From positions 3,107,501 to 3,171,500 of the forward strand of contig NC_085127.1 of NCBI RefSeq assembly GCF_030269925.1: a stretch of 64,000 nucleotides of DNA, written 5' to 3'. Origin of the DNA: Bombyx mori (Eukaryota; Arthropoda; Insecta; Lepidoptera; Bombycidae). The notes below the pieces were generated by a model, which did not search any database, had not been told where the DNA came from, and saw nothing but the letters and a program-made list of their open reading frames with translations. The translations under genes were made by a program, and so were the position numbers. Positions 46,035 through 57,527 of the stretch are shown piece by piece. Numbering within the stretch: position 1 is the stretch's first letter; each line of letters begins with the position of its first letter.

Positions 46035-46436
46035 AAAATCTATTCCATTGATAATTAATTTAGTAAAATTGATTATGCTCTCGGTAATACCAGTTATCAT
46101 TTTGATTAGAAAGCATGATCATATTTCGGATTTCACGGTTCAACTGTTCATAATTTTGGTACATCGCGGACAATGCGTTCAATAGAATTCGCTTGTAATT
46201 ACGAATCCCTTGCAAGGGCCATATGGTGTTGATACATGGGACCGTAGCCCCAAGGGCGCGCGGCGCATGTGTTCCACTTGTTACGGAACTAATCTGTTTT
46301 TTTTTGTAAGTTATCTATTGTACACGTCGAGATTATTTGACGCAAGTCTGATTTATCTCGTACAATGAGTTGAACGTGGAAATACAAATCTAGATATCAT
46401 CCGTATGACATCGCAAAGACACTTGAAAATAAATAA

Positions 46437-46640
46437 AAAAATTCTCTGCCTTAGCTGATAGCTTTGAGAGGCTATTTCAGCGTAACCTTAACTAGTAGGT
46501 GAGCTCACGGGGCTCAAACCGGAGTGATGCTAACACTGACCCTAGCAAGAGCAGTGCTTCACAGAATCTACCACCGGATCGGAAACGCGACCCACTAAGA
46601 AGATCCGGCGAGAAACTCAGTGGGTTGTGTCTTGAGATAG
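46437..46640 (-). repeat. Jockey-like LINE tail
   Basis: Minus-oriented copy close to that at 4.1 kb: GCTGATAGCTTTGAGAGGC hairpin start, AGGTGAGCTCACGGGGCTC, AGAATCTACCACCGGATCGG. Confidence 0.85.
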
Positions 46641-47750
46641 GTTGTACTGCATTAATCGCATCTTCTATGTACTGTCGATTCGGTAGAATCATGTCTCGAC
46701 GGTCAGCAGCTAAGTACGGATTCTAATGGACGAGGTGGACGCAGTGTTCCTCCTACGAACTGCACTCATACACTTTAAGTGTTTTTGTTAATTTCACCCG
46801 GTTAATTGATTCAAATTACACTCGCCCTGAGGTTTTTGCTAATTAACCAGCTTATCAGAGATTAATAAGACGTGGTGTATACACAAGAACTAAGAGATTT
46901 AACATAATTTAAATAATGAATACATTTGTCCTTATGACAGTTGTCTTGTTTTGAATTTTCCTATTTTTCCCTATCCCTAGAAACATTGTTTGGAAAAATT
47001 GTGAGTATTTAAAAATATGCAAATGCGTATCCGGCTGTTCTGAAGTGATGCGTTTACAAACGAATTAAATTTAATTAAAATTTTCATATATTAAACATTG
47101 GTTAAAACTGGGTTATTTATGAGTAAATATATTTATATTCGTAAAATATTTAGAGCTATCGAATAGCATTGAAAATGTTGTTCATTTTCACGTATAATCC
47201 GTAACTAAGGGGACACTTGAATCTGTATTTGTAGTAGGGTAATGTAGGGTGACCATACAAAAAACACTGTAAATGAATCAAAATATCGGAAGTACTTGTA
47301 TTTATTATTAAGCGCTTTTTTGAATTGCCGTATAAATTTTACTATACCAAGCACAACACAGCTTTATTACTATGACGTCACTTGGGGCCAATTGAACGAC
47401 TAAATAGACTAAACACTAATACATATCTTTATTAAAAGTTGTTAGATTTTATTTATATTTATAACTAAATAAACTTTTTTTTTTTCTTCAAAAAGCGTAT
47501 TAAAATAAACATTTTAATTTAATTTATTTAATTTACGAACTGATAGACTATTTTATCATTAGTGATCAGTTTCCTATCACAGTAGAATTATAAAAATATT
47601 TATCTTTAGATATCGTAAGCTGGCTAATTAATTCAAAAAATAATACGACGATACGACGATGATCTTTACAACCACCGACAAATTCACTCAAAGACGTCCC
47701 ATAAACTTTTAAATTTGCACGCATATCAAACACGAGGAATAATATAATGA
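46640..47750. other. Presumed fuss first intron, low-copy
   Basis: 46790-46880 carries homeodomain-type sites (GGTTAATTGATTC, GCTAATTAACC, GATTAATAAG) in DNA without repeats. The rest is AT-rich with nothing recognised. Confidence 0.35.
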
Positions 47751-49178
47751 ATGAATGAGGAGAACGACTGGAATAGAGTGATTAATAGGAAGCCAGAGAA
47801 CGTCGGACTTGTGAATGAGATTAGTATGTATGAAGTTAGAGAAGCAGTGAGAAGTATGAAAAGCGGAAAATCGGAAGGACCAGACGGTATACCAGTGGAA
47901 GTATGGAAGATACTGGGAGAAGACGGATATAAGTGGCTGACTTTATTCTTCAATAAGCTGCTGCAAGAAGAAGTGATCCCTACGGAATGGAGCATCAGTA
48001 CGCTGGTGCCCATATACAAAAATAAAGGGGATGTGCAAGACTGTGGCAGCTATCGGGGAATAAAGCTTATGTCTCATAGTATGAAAGTTTGGGAGAAAGT
48101 GATAGAAAAGCGATTGCGAGATGAAAGTGAGATCACCCAAAACCAGTTCGGGTTCATGCCTGGTCGCGGGACAACGGACGCCATATTTGCACTCCGCCAA
48201 GTGTGCGAAAAACATCGCGACATGCACAGGAATCTACATATGGTGTTCGTTGATCTAGAGAAAGCGTACGACCGAGTACCTAGAGCAGTTTTGTGGTGGG
48301 CATTGAATGAGAAAGGTATACCTGGTAAGTATGTGAGGTTAATCTGTGCCATGCACAGTCGAGCCAGGACGTATGTACGAACCGCCGCGGGGAATTCCGA
48401 CGAGTTCAATGTGGCAGTGGGCTTACACCAAGGGTCTGCACTAAGTCCCTATCTCTTCCTGCTTGTGATGGATGCCTTGACATCGGAGATACAGGAAGAG
48501 CCCCCTTGGTGTATGCTGTTTGCCGATGACATAGTGCTCGTCGGAGAAAACGGGCTCGAGGTCCAAAACATACTGGAGAAATGGCGATGCAAGTTGGAGA
48601 GTGTTGACCTAAAAATCAGCAGATCGAAAACCGAACATCTGTTCTGTGATTTTGGCGGTCTCTCCAATTTTGCACCCATTTCCCTCGACGGAACACCTTT
48701 GCCAGTATGTCAAGACTTCCGCTACCTAGGGTCTGTTATCCAAAGCGACGGTGAACTGGATCGTACTGTCAGGCACAGAATTGACGCAGGATGGATGAAA
48801 TGGCGGCAGGTCACGGGCACCATATGTGACTCGCACATCCCTCTTCCCCTAAAAGGGAAGATATATAAGACCTTAATAAGGCCTGCCGTCTTGTATGGAT
48901 CAGCGTGTTGGACAACGAAAGTGGCGGATGAAAGGCGATTGCATGCAGCAGAGATGCGAATGTTGCGATGGATGTGTGGAGTAACGAGAATGGATAGAAT
49001 ACGGAATGAATATGTTAGAGGAAGTCTGAAAGTGGCACCTGTGACAGAGAAGCTGAGGAGTGCACGTTTGGGATGGTATGGACATGTGATGAGACGGAAT
49101 GAAAATGAGGTTGTTAAGAGAGTGTTAACTATGAATGTGGAAGGATTTAGAGGAAGAGGTAGACCTAAGAAGAAATGA
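47751..49178 (+). pseudogene. RTE reverse transcriptase, long open frame with a late nonsense change
   Basis: A 475-codon frame with the RT blocks in order: SGKSEGPDGIPVEVWK, WSISTLVPIYKNKGD, YRGIKLMSH, NQFGFMPGRGTTDAIF, FVDLEKAYDRVPR, GLHQGSALSPYLF, the catalytic LFADDIVLV (Asp pair present), FRYLGSVIQ, and the C-terminal HAAEMRMLRWMCG and LGWYGHVMRR. The frame stops with TGA at 49176-49178 where relatives have Trp (KKKWMDCVKDDM); the family sequence continues for about 33 codons to TGA at 49279. The N-terminal endonuclease is missing. RT core residues look intact, so the copy is fairly young. Confidence 0.9.
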
Positions 49179-49315
49179 ATGGATTGTGTGAAAGACGATA
49201 TGGGTAGGAGGGGAGTGAGCGAAGAAATGGTATATGATAGAAGAGTATGGAAGGAGAAAACATGTTGCGCCGACCCCAGGTGACTGGGAGAAGGGCAGGA
49301 TAATGATGATGATGA
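47751..49315 (+). mobile_element. 5'-truncated RTE-clade LINE
   Basis: Begins inside the reverse transcriptase and ends with a very short 3' region and a GAT-type microsatellite (about 49300-49315), both typical of RTE elements. The endonuclease is missing, consistent with 5' truncation during target-primed insertion. A relic of the same family is at 51640-51800. Confidence 0.88.
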
Positions 49316-49408
49316 TCAAACACCGTGCAACCATACAACGCAATAAGCATACAATAACTTATTACTTAGCCCTAACATCATTATCAGAATCTCGAGAAAA
49401 AAAAATCT

Positions 49409-49661
49409 TACTGGTGGCAGGACCTGTTGTGAGTCCGCGCGGGTAGGTACCACCGCCCTGCCCGTTTCTGCCGTGAAGCAGTAATGCGTTTCGGTTTGAA
49501 GGGTGGGGCAGCCGTTGTAACTATACTTGAGACCTTAGAACTTATATCTCAAGGTGGGTGGCGCATTTACGTCGTAGATGTCTATGGGCTCCAGTAACCA
49601 CTTAACACCAGGTGGGCTGTGAGCTCGTCCACCAATCTAGCAATAAAAATAAAATAAAATA
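49409..49661 (+). repeat. Bm1, head-less
   Basis: ACTGGTGGCAGGACCTGTTG to CAATAAAAATAAAATAAAA; about 90 bases after the RTE 3' end. Confidence 0.9.
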
Positions 49662-50105
49662 AATGCTTTGCGTATTTACTAAGCGTGAATTAAACGTATT
49701 TATTGTTTTATTAAGACGATGAATATCTGCAGATGCGCTTACTGCCCTCATAAAGTACGACTGTAATTTTGACCATGACATTGCCAACGTTCGTAACAGT
49801 AATGATCCGGATTTTACAAAACAAACTCGTATATGTTTAGTTTTTCTTACTAATAATAAAAATAGATAGATTTTATGATTGCAATTTATTTATTTATTTT
49901 ATTTTTATAATTCCAAACTCATTGATACCCTACATAAAATCCGATCGTTCTTTACAAGTGCTCAGAGATTTGGAAGATGTACAGGGCTTACTTAGTATAG
50001 GGCGCGCTAATCTTCACGATCCTCTATTGCTATTGCAAAACTATCAGTTTTTATTGGTCTCGAATATTAATGTAACTGGCGAATTCACTAAGCATTACAC
50101 TTTGT

Positions 50106-50363
50106 ACTGGTGGTAGGACCTCTTATGAGTCCGCACGGGTAGGTACCACCACCCCGCCTATTTCCGCCGTGAAGCAGTAATGCGTTTCGGTTTGAAGGGT
50201 GAGGCAGCCGTTGTAACTATACTTGAGCCCTTAGAACTTATATCTCAAGGTGGATGGCGCATTTATGTCGTAGATGTCTATGGGCTCCAGTAACCACTTA
50301 ACACCAGGTGGGCTGTGAGCTCGTCCGCCCACCTAAGCAATAAAAAAATAAAATAAAATAAAA
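50106..50363 (+). repeat. Bm1, head-less
   Basis: ACTGGTGGTAGGACCTCTTA to CAATAAAAAAATAAAATAAA. Confidence 0.9.
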
Positions 50364-50596
50364 AACTTGTAATAAGATATCGGCTATAATAAGACGAACT
50401 AACGCCACACCACTCATAAAACCCCAACCGCCACAATCTTAATTCTGCCACTCACATTTAAACGCCAAATCGAAGTCTGTGGTTTTTGGTAATAATGCTG
50501 TATCAACCGTATGCTTACCTACTTACGTTCGAGAGGTAGGTAGGGGACGAATAATTATCGAGCGATATTCATGCTTCTGTTGTCTGTTGTAGGGTT

Positions 50597-50802
50597 ATTT
50601 TTTTCCTACCTATGCTGGTAGCCTCGTGGTGTTACGCCAGCGTAACCAGGCGAGTGGGTGAGCTCACGTGGCTCTGACTTGGTGAATTTGCTAACACTAG
50701 CCCTAACAAGAGCAGTGCTTCGCAGAATCTACCACCGGATCGGAAACGCGACCCACTGAGAAGATCCGGCGAAAAACTCAGCGGGCTGTGTCTGAAAGTT
50801 AA
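50597..50802 (-). repeat. Jockey-like LINE tail
   Basis: Minus-oriented; hairpin GCTGGTAGCC...TTACGCCAGC, then CTAGCCCTAACAAGAGCAG and ACCACCGGATCGGAAACGCG. Confidence 0.85.
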
Positions 50803-50829
50803 GTGTTGCGCTTAAGTGTAGCGCTTTCG

Positions 50830-51180
50830 ATATTAACCGCTAACAACTGTCCATTTAATTTTGTTACAGCAATATTCGTTCATTGCAAAAACTAATGACA
50901 GTTTAAACCACTGAAACGATTTCTCGTGGCGTTTATTATTTTAAATACTAATAAAATATTCTATGAACGATTTTATAGTCAAAGAGCTTTTGAGCAAACT
51001 GCAGCCCGAGACCGTCTACAAAATTAATTCGTTGAGCTACTATACCGCGTTATTTACTTTGGTACTGCGCGCTTAATTGAAGCCGACGGGCGAAGACATG
51101 GAGTTAATTCGTCGTTTAATATTTAATTGATGCTGCGAACTCGCCCCGGTTTGTACTCTAAGAGCCCGGAATGTATTCAT
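50830..51180. promoter_or_regulatory. Low-copy island with homeodomain-type sites
   Basis: AAAATTAATTCG, GCGCTTAATTGAAG, GAGTTAATTCGTCG and TTTAATTGATGC lie within 130 bases, outside any repeat. A cluster like this inside a developmental gene's intron is often an enhancer; inference only. Confidence 0.25.
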
Positions 51181-51237
51181 TTTTCATTACTATTGTTGTA
51201 TGTTTTGGTTGGTTTTGAAAAAAATATTGCTATCTTC

Positions 51238-51629
51238 TTTTGTTTATCGCTAACATGAGTGGACGAATTCACGACCCATGGTGTTAAGTGGCCACCAGAG
51301 CCTATGGACGTCAATCACGTTAATTTTACCGCCCATTTTGAGACAGGAGTTCTAAGCCTCAGTTTTTACAGTCCAACGGGACAACCCGCCCTTCAAACCG
51401 AAACGCATTACTGCTTCTCGGCCGAAAAAAGGCTGGGTGGTGGTGGTACCTACCCGTTGATTTTTATTGTGCTATGTTATTTCTTGACCATTCATTGTGG
51501 AAGTCAATCGTGAGCATTTGTGAAGTACGTATTTCGTTAGAAAAATTGGTACCCGCTTGCGGGATTCGAACGCCGGTGCATCGCTCAACGCGAATGCACC
51601 GGACGTCTTATCCTTAAGGCCACGACGAC
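51238..51629 (-). mobile_element. Bm1 SINE, nearly full length but diverged
   Basis: Head intact (TGCGGGATTCGAACGCCGGT); body degenerate, with part of the linker missing after CTACCCGTTG. Confidence 0.85.
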
Positions 51630-51639
51630 TTTTTTAACC

Positions 51640-51800
51640 ATTATAAAATTTCTTCGCTTAACTCCCTCTTACACTTAACGTCTTTCACGCAATCCATCTA
51701 TTTCTTCTAAGGTCTTTCCACATTCATAGTTAACACTCTCTTACCAACCTCATTTTCATTTTATCTCATCACATGTCTATACCATCCCATCCATCCATAA
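51640..51800 (-). pseudogene. RTE LINE relic, same family as 47751-49315
   Basis: Minus-strand reading gives RHVMR, NENEV, KRVLTMNVE and MDCVKD, matching the RT C-terminus of the element at 47.8 kb, with stops and losses. It adjoins the head of a minus-oriented Bm1. Confidence 0.75.
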
Positions 51801-51847
51801 AATCCATTCATAAAATAGAATTTATATATTTTTAGTACCTTTGATTT

Positions 51848-52112
51848 TTATTTATTTATTGCTTAGGTGATTGGATGAGCTCACAGCCCACCTAGTGTTA
51901 AGTGGTTACTGGAGCCCATAGACATCTACAACGTAAATGCACCACCCACCTTGAGATATAAGTTCTAAGGTCTCAAGTATAGTTACAACGGCTGCCCCAC
52001 CCTTCAAACCGAAACGCATTACTGCTTGACGGCAGAAATAGGCAGGGTGGTGGTACCTACCCGCGCGGACTCACAAGAGGTCCTACCACCAGTAATTACG
52101 CAAATTATAATT
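51848..52112 (-). repeat. Bm1, head-less
   Basis: TTTATTGCTTAGGTGATTGG to CCACCAGTAATTACGCAAAT, retaining part of the linker. Confidence 0.9.
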
Positions 52113-52675
52113 GTTTGTTAAATATTTCACATTATTAAGGCCCATTATTTCATTTCAAAATTATTATCTGTATTAACACAATACTAATCTAGTATACTGC
52201 TGTATTCGTTTAAATAATAAACAAGTCATCCCGATCTCTTGTACTACGAGCAGGAGAGCACGTTGTCAGTTCGACGGTGGCTTACAGCGACACAATGCCG
52301 CGTGTTGACAGACGGTGCGCTCTCCTCGCCGATTTTTAACACAATTGAATACGAAATAAACGCCATTGTAGTTAGATCGCTTAAAATTTTAATTAATGCT
52401 TTAATATTTAAGGGAATTTCGGGGTTTTATGAAGCGAAGCACGACTGACTATATGAGACCTACAATATTTTGTAAAAGTTAGAAAATAAATTTGCGTGAT
52501 CTTACTGGCTAATAAGGCATGTGCGCTTGCAATATCCAGAATTACTCCTGCTTATTTCTGCCGAAAATTAAACAAGCTTTAAGGTTCGAAATCCTGTGTG
52601 GGCTTTGCTTCCATGAGATTGGTACTTCGATCTCATTTCTCAAGAAGGAAGTTCAGATTTTGTGCTCCGGTAATA

Positions 52676-52792
52676 GCGTATGGTAGTGGCTTGACTCTGC
52701 CCCTGGCATTGCTGAAGTCCATGGGCGACGGTAACCACTCATCATCAGGTGGGCCGTATGCTCATCTGTCTACAAGGGCAATAAAAAAAAAA
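52676..52792 (+). repeat. CR1/Jockey-like LINE tail
   Basis: GGTAGTGGCTTGACTCTGCC through CTACAAGGGCAATAAAAAA. Confidence 0.85.
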
Positions 52793-52878
52793 GATTAGCA
52801 TCAGGTCCGTCAGCAAACAACACACAACATTCCGTAGAAATGTTAGTATAGCACAAACAACATGAAACCCTCTTTAGA

Positions 52879-52995
52879 CGGTAGACAGCGGCTTGGCTCT
52901 GCCCCTGACATTGCTGAAGTCCATGGGCGACGGTAACCACTCACCGCCAGGTGGGCCGTATGCTCGTCTCCCTACAAGGCCAATAAAAAAAAGAC
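52879..52995 (+). repeat. CR1/Jockey-like LINE tail
   Basis: GGTAGACAGCGGCTTGGCTC through CTACAAGGCCAATAAAAAA. Second same-strand copy about 90 bases after the previous one. Confidence 0.85.
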
Positions 52996-53317
52996 TAATC
53001 AAATTACACAAATTTTGTTTTTATCAAAAACGAAATTTCCAAAAACAGATAGGTACGCACAAAACCAATTCTATTTCAACAAATAACTTTTCCCATTAAA
53101 GAGGAAAAGTTTAAATAAACGATTTCGAAAAAGAAAAAAAAAAGCAGAGAACGTGATATAAACATGCAAATTTATTTACAATTTCATTTACGAGACGTAA
53201 TTGAATCCAGCTTATGGCCTGTTTCGTGAAAATTAATTTCGTGTTGCCTCAAAAATTTGTGTAAAGAAAAACTTATAGCGTTAACTTGTTTTATAGAACC
53301 AAAGGATAATTTTTTTT

Positions 53318-53456
53318 GCTCCGGTCGATGGATGGACTCACGGCTCATCTGGTGTTAAGTCGTTATCGGAGTTTTTACTGGTGGTAGGACCACTTGTGAG
53401 TCCGCACGGGTAGGTACCACCACCCCGCCTATTTCTGCCGTGAAGCAGTAATGTCT
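53318..53456. repeat. Two Bm1 scraps in opposite orientation
   Basis: 53325-53372 resembles the Bm1 tail reversed (GACTCACGGCTCATCTGGTG); 53374-53456 is the plus-oriented body start (ACTGGTGGTAGGACCACTTG). Confidence 0.75.
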
Positions 53457-53883
53457 TTGGGTTCCGTGAGAGCATCAGAGAAACTCAAAACACGAAACCG
53501 CCTGTCATGAATATATAAAATGCATACCATTTATATCTTTCGTGTGTTCTCAGGTGATTTTAAAACTCGTCAAGTCAATTCATATTACATTTCCGGCTAC
53601 GACTTTATTATTCAACGTACAGAATAATGAAAAGTCTGTTTAATCAAAATTTTGTCCTTATTTTAATCAATAAAATGAAAATGAAGCATCGTGGAATTAA
53701 ATAAGCTATGTCTGTGCACGGAACAGGGGGAGCCGTCAACTAAATCTAGTTTAGACGCAGGATTAATTGAGTTTTCCGAGCCCCCGTGCGTACAACATCG
53801 AGCTGTTAACTTTCATTGTTGATAGAATTGTATCAGTCTTGATTGTGTATAATCGACACGCCTTATCCGATACGCTACGCCGT

Positions 53884-54057
53884 GTCCAATGTTTTTTTTT
53901 CGGTAAGTGTTTTTGAGTTCACGATTTAAAGAACTTTCTTATGAGGTAATGTTTAAAATACATTTAAGCTGTCCGATGTTTTTTTTTTCGGTAAGTATTT
54001 TTGAGTTCACGATTTAAACAACTTTCGTATGAGGTAATGTTTAAAATACATTTAAAC
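53884..54057. repeat. Two-unit tandem duplication, period 87
   Basis: GTCCAATG...CATTTAAGCT and GTCCGATG...CATTTAAACT are nearly identical 87-base units, each with a T9-10 run and CGGTAAGT. Confidence 0.9.
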
Positions 54058-54307
54058 TCACCAATACTTTTTATTTGTTTTCGAGGGTAGTAGTTTTTTA
54101 AATTACCGTAGGAGATATTGACAGTAGATGCATTAAATCAATAAAATTATTATTATTAAGTCAGTAACTTTAGTTAAGTTGTATGTAAGTTAGCTTAGAA
54201 ATACGATGCTAGATTAGGTCATGAAATTATTTCTCAATATAATTGATGATTTATAATCATAAAAGTCACTTAAAATTTAGAATTACGCAATACTCGTTAA
54301 ATATTTT

Positions 54308-54552
54308 TACCGGTGGAAGGACCTTTTGTGAGTCGGCACGGGTAGGTCCCACCACCCTGCCTATTTCTGCCGTGAAGCAGTAATGCGTTTCGGTTTGAAG
54401 GGTGGGGCAGCCGTTGTAACTATACTGATACCATAGAACTTATATCTCAAGGTGGGTGGCGCATTTACGTCACAGATGTCTATGGGCTCCAGTAACCACT
54501 TAACACCAGATGGGCTGTGATCTCGTCCACCTATCTAAGCAATAAAAAAAAA
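54308..54552 (+). repeat. Bm1, head-less
   Basis: ACCGGTGGAAGGACCTTTTG to CAATAAAAAAAA. Confidence 0.9.
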
Positions 54553-55169
54553 TGTATAAATTTTTTTTCGAAGTTACATCCAATTTGATTTAATTTTACA
54601 AAATCTACAAGAAATCAAAAACCTAATAACAACAAATAACCATTCGATAAATCAAATTTTATTTTCTTCATTCCTTCGTCATCTGTTTTAACGAACAGAA
54701 ATGAACTTTGTGAATTGCTTTCTTATTGATTCGAACATCGTTATAGCTTCGTCAAACTTAGATAGAATTGTTTTGTTTTTTTCCGGAGAAGCGATCTAAT
54801 TATATTGAAGTACTAATATACCTACATATTTGTACTAGATATATATGTAACCTCTATACGATTTATCTTAAAAGAGGTTAATATGTTATAAAGATAAAAT
54901 AAATGGAATTTTAAATATTGGAACATTAGAAGAAGGAACATTAGAAATATAAGAGCATTTTGCAATATTGAAATATAAAAAACGTAAAAAAGTGGTGAAG
55001 CAATAGCTTTAAATATTTTCTCTCTAAATAAAATAATACAATTTTTTTTTTTTTTTGAGGTAATGATAGATATCAGTTTTCGTTCGTATGAAGCTTTAAC
55101 ATAAACATTCCTTTCACAAGTATAAAGTTTAGGAATTTTCCTATTTGGAAACGCGCGATCCAAACCGAA

Positions 55170-55276
55170 GTTTTTTTTATTGGCAGACGAGCATACGGCC
55201 CACCTGATGGTGAGTGGTTACCGTCGCCCATGGACTTCAGCAATGCCAGGGGCTAGAGCCAAGCCGCTGCCTACCG
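55170..55276 (-). repeat. CR1/Jockey-like LINE tail
   Basis: TTTTTTATTGGCAGACGAGC through AGCCAAGCCGCTGCCTACC, minus orientation. Confidence 0.85.
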
Positions 55277-55565
55277 ACGTATGAGACTAATCACGTAATG
55301 AGGCTAATAATAATTTTGTTTGCGTTACATTGCAGTGTTGTCATATCAGAACTATCAATCTACCATTCTTCATCGCCCAGTGCAGAGGTCGGCAAAGTGC
55401 GGCTCTTTGAACTCTTGAGTGTAGCTCTGGCACAAATATCCTACGGGCTTGCCCGGCCTCTAATATTATCCGGCTATGAACGAAAAAGCCGGTTAATAGT
55501 ATGTACGGTCATTTAATATCAGCACCCCTGACTGATGTCGATTATTACAGATATTAATTAGAACT

Positions 55566-55678
55566 AATATATCAAGGTGGGTGGCACATTTACGTCATAG
55601 ATGTCTATGGGCTCTAGTTACCACTTAACACCAGGTGGGCTGTGAGATCGTCCACCCATCTAAGCAATAAAAAAAAAT
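55566..55678 (+). repeat. Bm1 3' fragment
   Basis: ATATATCAAGGTGGGTGGCA to CTAAGCAATAAAAAAAA. Confidence 0.88.
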
Positions 55679-55785
55679 CAGCATCCGTGTATACTCTTCG
55701 ATAACAGTACGTCTTAAATTGTCTCCAGCACACTCCGTCATCGATCTTTCGAAGTAGAGTTCGACAAGCGAACTAACCTATAGAT

Positions 55786-55848
55786 ACAGCCCACGAAGTT
55801 TCTCGCCGGATCTTCTCAGTGGGTCGCGATTCCGATCCGGTAGTAGCT
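55786..55848 (+). repeat. Short Jockey-like LINE fragment
   Basis: ACAGCCCACGAAGTTTCTCG and GATCTTCTCAGTGGGTCGCG match the family. It abuts the poly-T of another LINE tail at 55849. Confidence 0.7.
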
Positions 55849-56223
55849 TTTTTTTTTTTTTAAATAGGAGTAAATCGCCGGACTTACTCCTATAAGACAA
55901 GGCGGGGCATGTCGGAGTTGAACCGACTAAAACCTCCTGTCGCTTAAAAACCAGCATCCAAACCTCGCATGAGACAGAACTCATGAAAAGGCAAAGGGGA
56001 AAAAGTGAAGCGTTTAGTGCGGTACACATCTCTCCCATCACCCTCCTCCTCGGGACGCCGGACTGGCGGTCGTCGGCGCCACGACCACCAGTCCTCTCGG
56101 TCGGCAGGCTATCCGAAGCCCGCCCAGATGGCACCGGTTAGAATGGTCTATCCTACGGAATACCCCGCTGGGTCAGAACCAGCGTGGGTCGAGGATAGCT
56201 GGCCCTCCATCACCCGGATGCTC
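55849..56223 (-). mobile_element. LINE 3' UTR, minus oriented
   Basis: Poly-T, then AGGAGTAAATCGCCGGACTT and GTCGGAGTTGAACCGACTAA, then a GC-rich body. Inserted into the GGAACGAAGTTCC-type element that resumes at 56224. Confidence 0.65.
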
Positions 56224-56570
56224 TCTATTCGAGGTATAAAGAAAATAAAACTGGAGGTTTCGCAATAACCCACGGTCATTCGGTAACGTGCGAACTTATT
56301 GTGGTACACTTCATTCACGGTTGTTTGCATAAGAGTTAGTGTATTGCGCAAACGAACGCTCTGAGATCGTAGTCAATGAATGATAAAAAAATATGTTATT
56401 TTTTGTACGTTATTACAAAGTTAAGTCGTACAATGTGTGCATTACTAATTTGTACGTTATTACAAAGTTAAGTCGTACACTGTGTGCATAACTAATAAAA
56501 ATCTTACGTTACGGACGTTTTTTCCCGATTAGGGTACCCCTCCGCATCGTCCCATAAAGAACTTCGTTCC
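56224..56570 (+). mobile_element. Short element with GGAACGAAGTTCC ends (copy 3, left end lost)
   Basis: CTATTCGAGGTATAAAGAAA to AGAACTTCGTTCC. The left ~60 bases are replaced by the LINE tail at 55849-56223. A 45-50-base internal direct duplication (TACGTTATTACAAAGTTAAG twice) lies near 56405-56490. Confidence 0.7.
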
Positions 56571-56574
56571 AAAA

Positions 56575-56930
56575 AGATCGTTCAGCGATGACGCAACGAA
56601 AATTCTCGAATTTCACAAAACAATTAATTTGCAAATCATCGTTTGAGAACACAAAGTCGCGTCAGTTTAATGTAAGAATAATGAATTCGTTGCGAAACGG
56701 CTCCTTGTTTGTCTTTCAATTACGTTCTCCCGCCGGACTCCACCCTCCGGTTAAACAACGAGACACATGTATATTTAAACAGGGAACAAATTAAATCTCG
56801 CCTTTTTATAGGACGCCATTTTTTCTTCGGCGATTCTCGAATTTATCTTTATGACGATGAAAAATAAATTATCTTGTTGTTAACGAAGGACTGGAAGCTT
56901 AAGGTTTTGTGATAAAATTGTGGGTACTAA
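56575..56930. promoter_or_regulatory. Low-copy island in presumed fuss first intron
   Basis: Balanced-composition non-repeat DNA between two mobile elements, with ACAATTAATTTGC, a CRE-like GATGACGCAACG and a YY1-core GGACGCCATTTTTTC. No coding frame. Confidence 0.2.
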
Positions 56931-56935
56931 ACTGA

Positions 56936-57289
56936 TCTATACATATAAATAAAATTGGAATGTCTGTTTTTAATATTGAAATAACCGCTTTTTACTAAAT
57001 GCATATGAATTTAATTACGGTACATACACCAAAATAACATTTTTTACAATTTTTGTCTGTCTGTCTGTCTGTTTGTTCCGGCTAATCTCTGGAACGGCTA
57101 GACCGATTTTGACTGGACTTTCGCTGATAGATAGCTGATGATATAAGGAGTAACTTAGGCTCCTTTTTTTACCAGCTTCGCCTCGCGGCGTCACCCGTGA
57201 TACGACAATAACCGCGTGTAACATCGCGGAACTCAGCTATCAGTAATAAAATTTAATGTTTCCGAAGCGAAGCGAGGGCGGGTCGCTAG
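56936..57289 (+). mobile_element. Non-autonomous Helitron-like element (354 bases)
   Basis: TCTATACATATAAATAAAAT to GGGCGGGTCGCTAG, flanked by A and T. Related to the outer element at 17287-17835 and carries the intact site CTGATAGCTGAG. Confidence 0.82.
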
Positions 57290-57527
57290 TCAAAACTAAA
57301 AATTCACGTCAGTTGTTAAGCTTTCAATATAAATTATCGGTAGTAGCATTCAGCATATTTCTGCTGGAAGTAATCCAGAGTTCCAGTTCAAAGAATAGAC
57401 AGCATTGATTAATAGCCTTTGCAGCAGGAACTTAGAAGGGGAAAAAAATTACAATGATATATAGGTATAATGTATCTCTGATAGTTATGTGCTAGATTTT
57501 TAAGATACTAACATAGATTATAAGTAA

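Noticed and set aside
47726..49085. Several minus-strand frames of 61-111 codons
   Set aside because: Shadows of the RTE reverse transcriptase on the plus strand.
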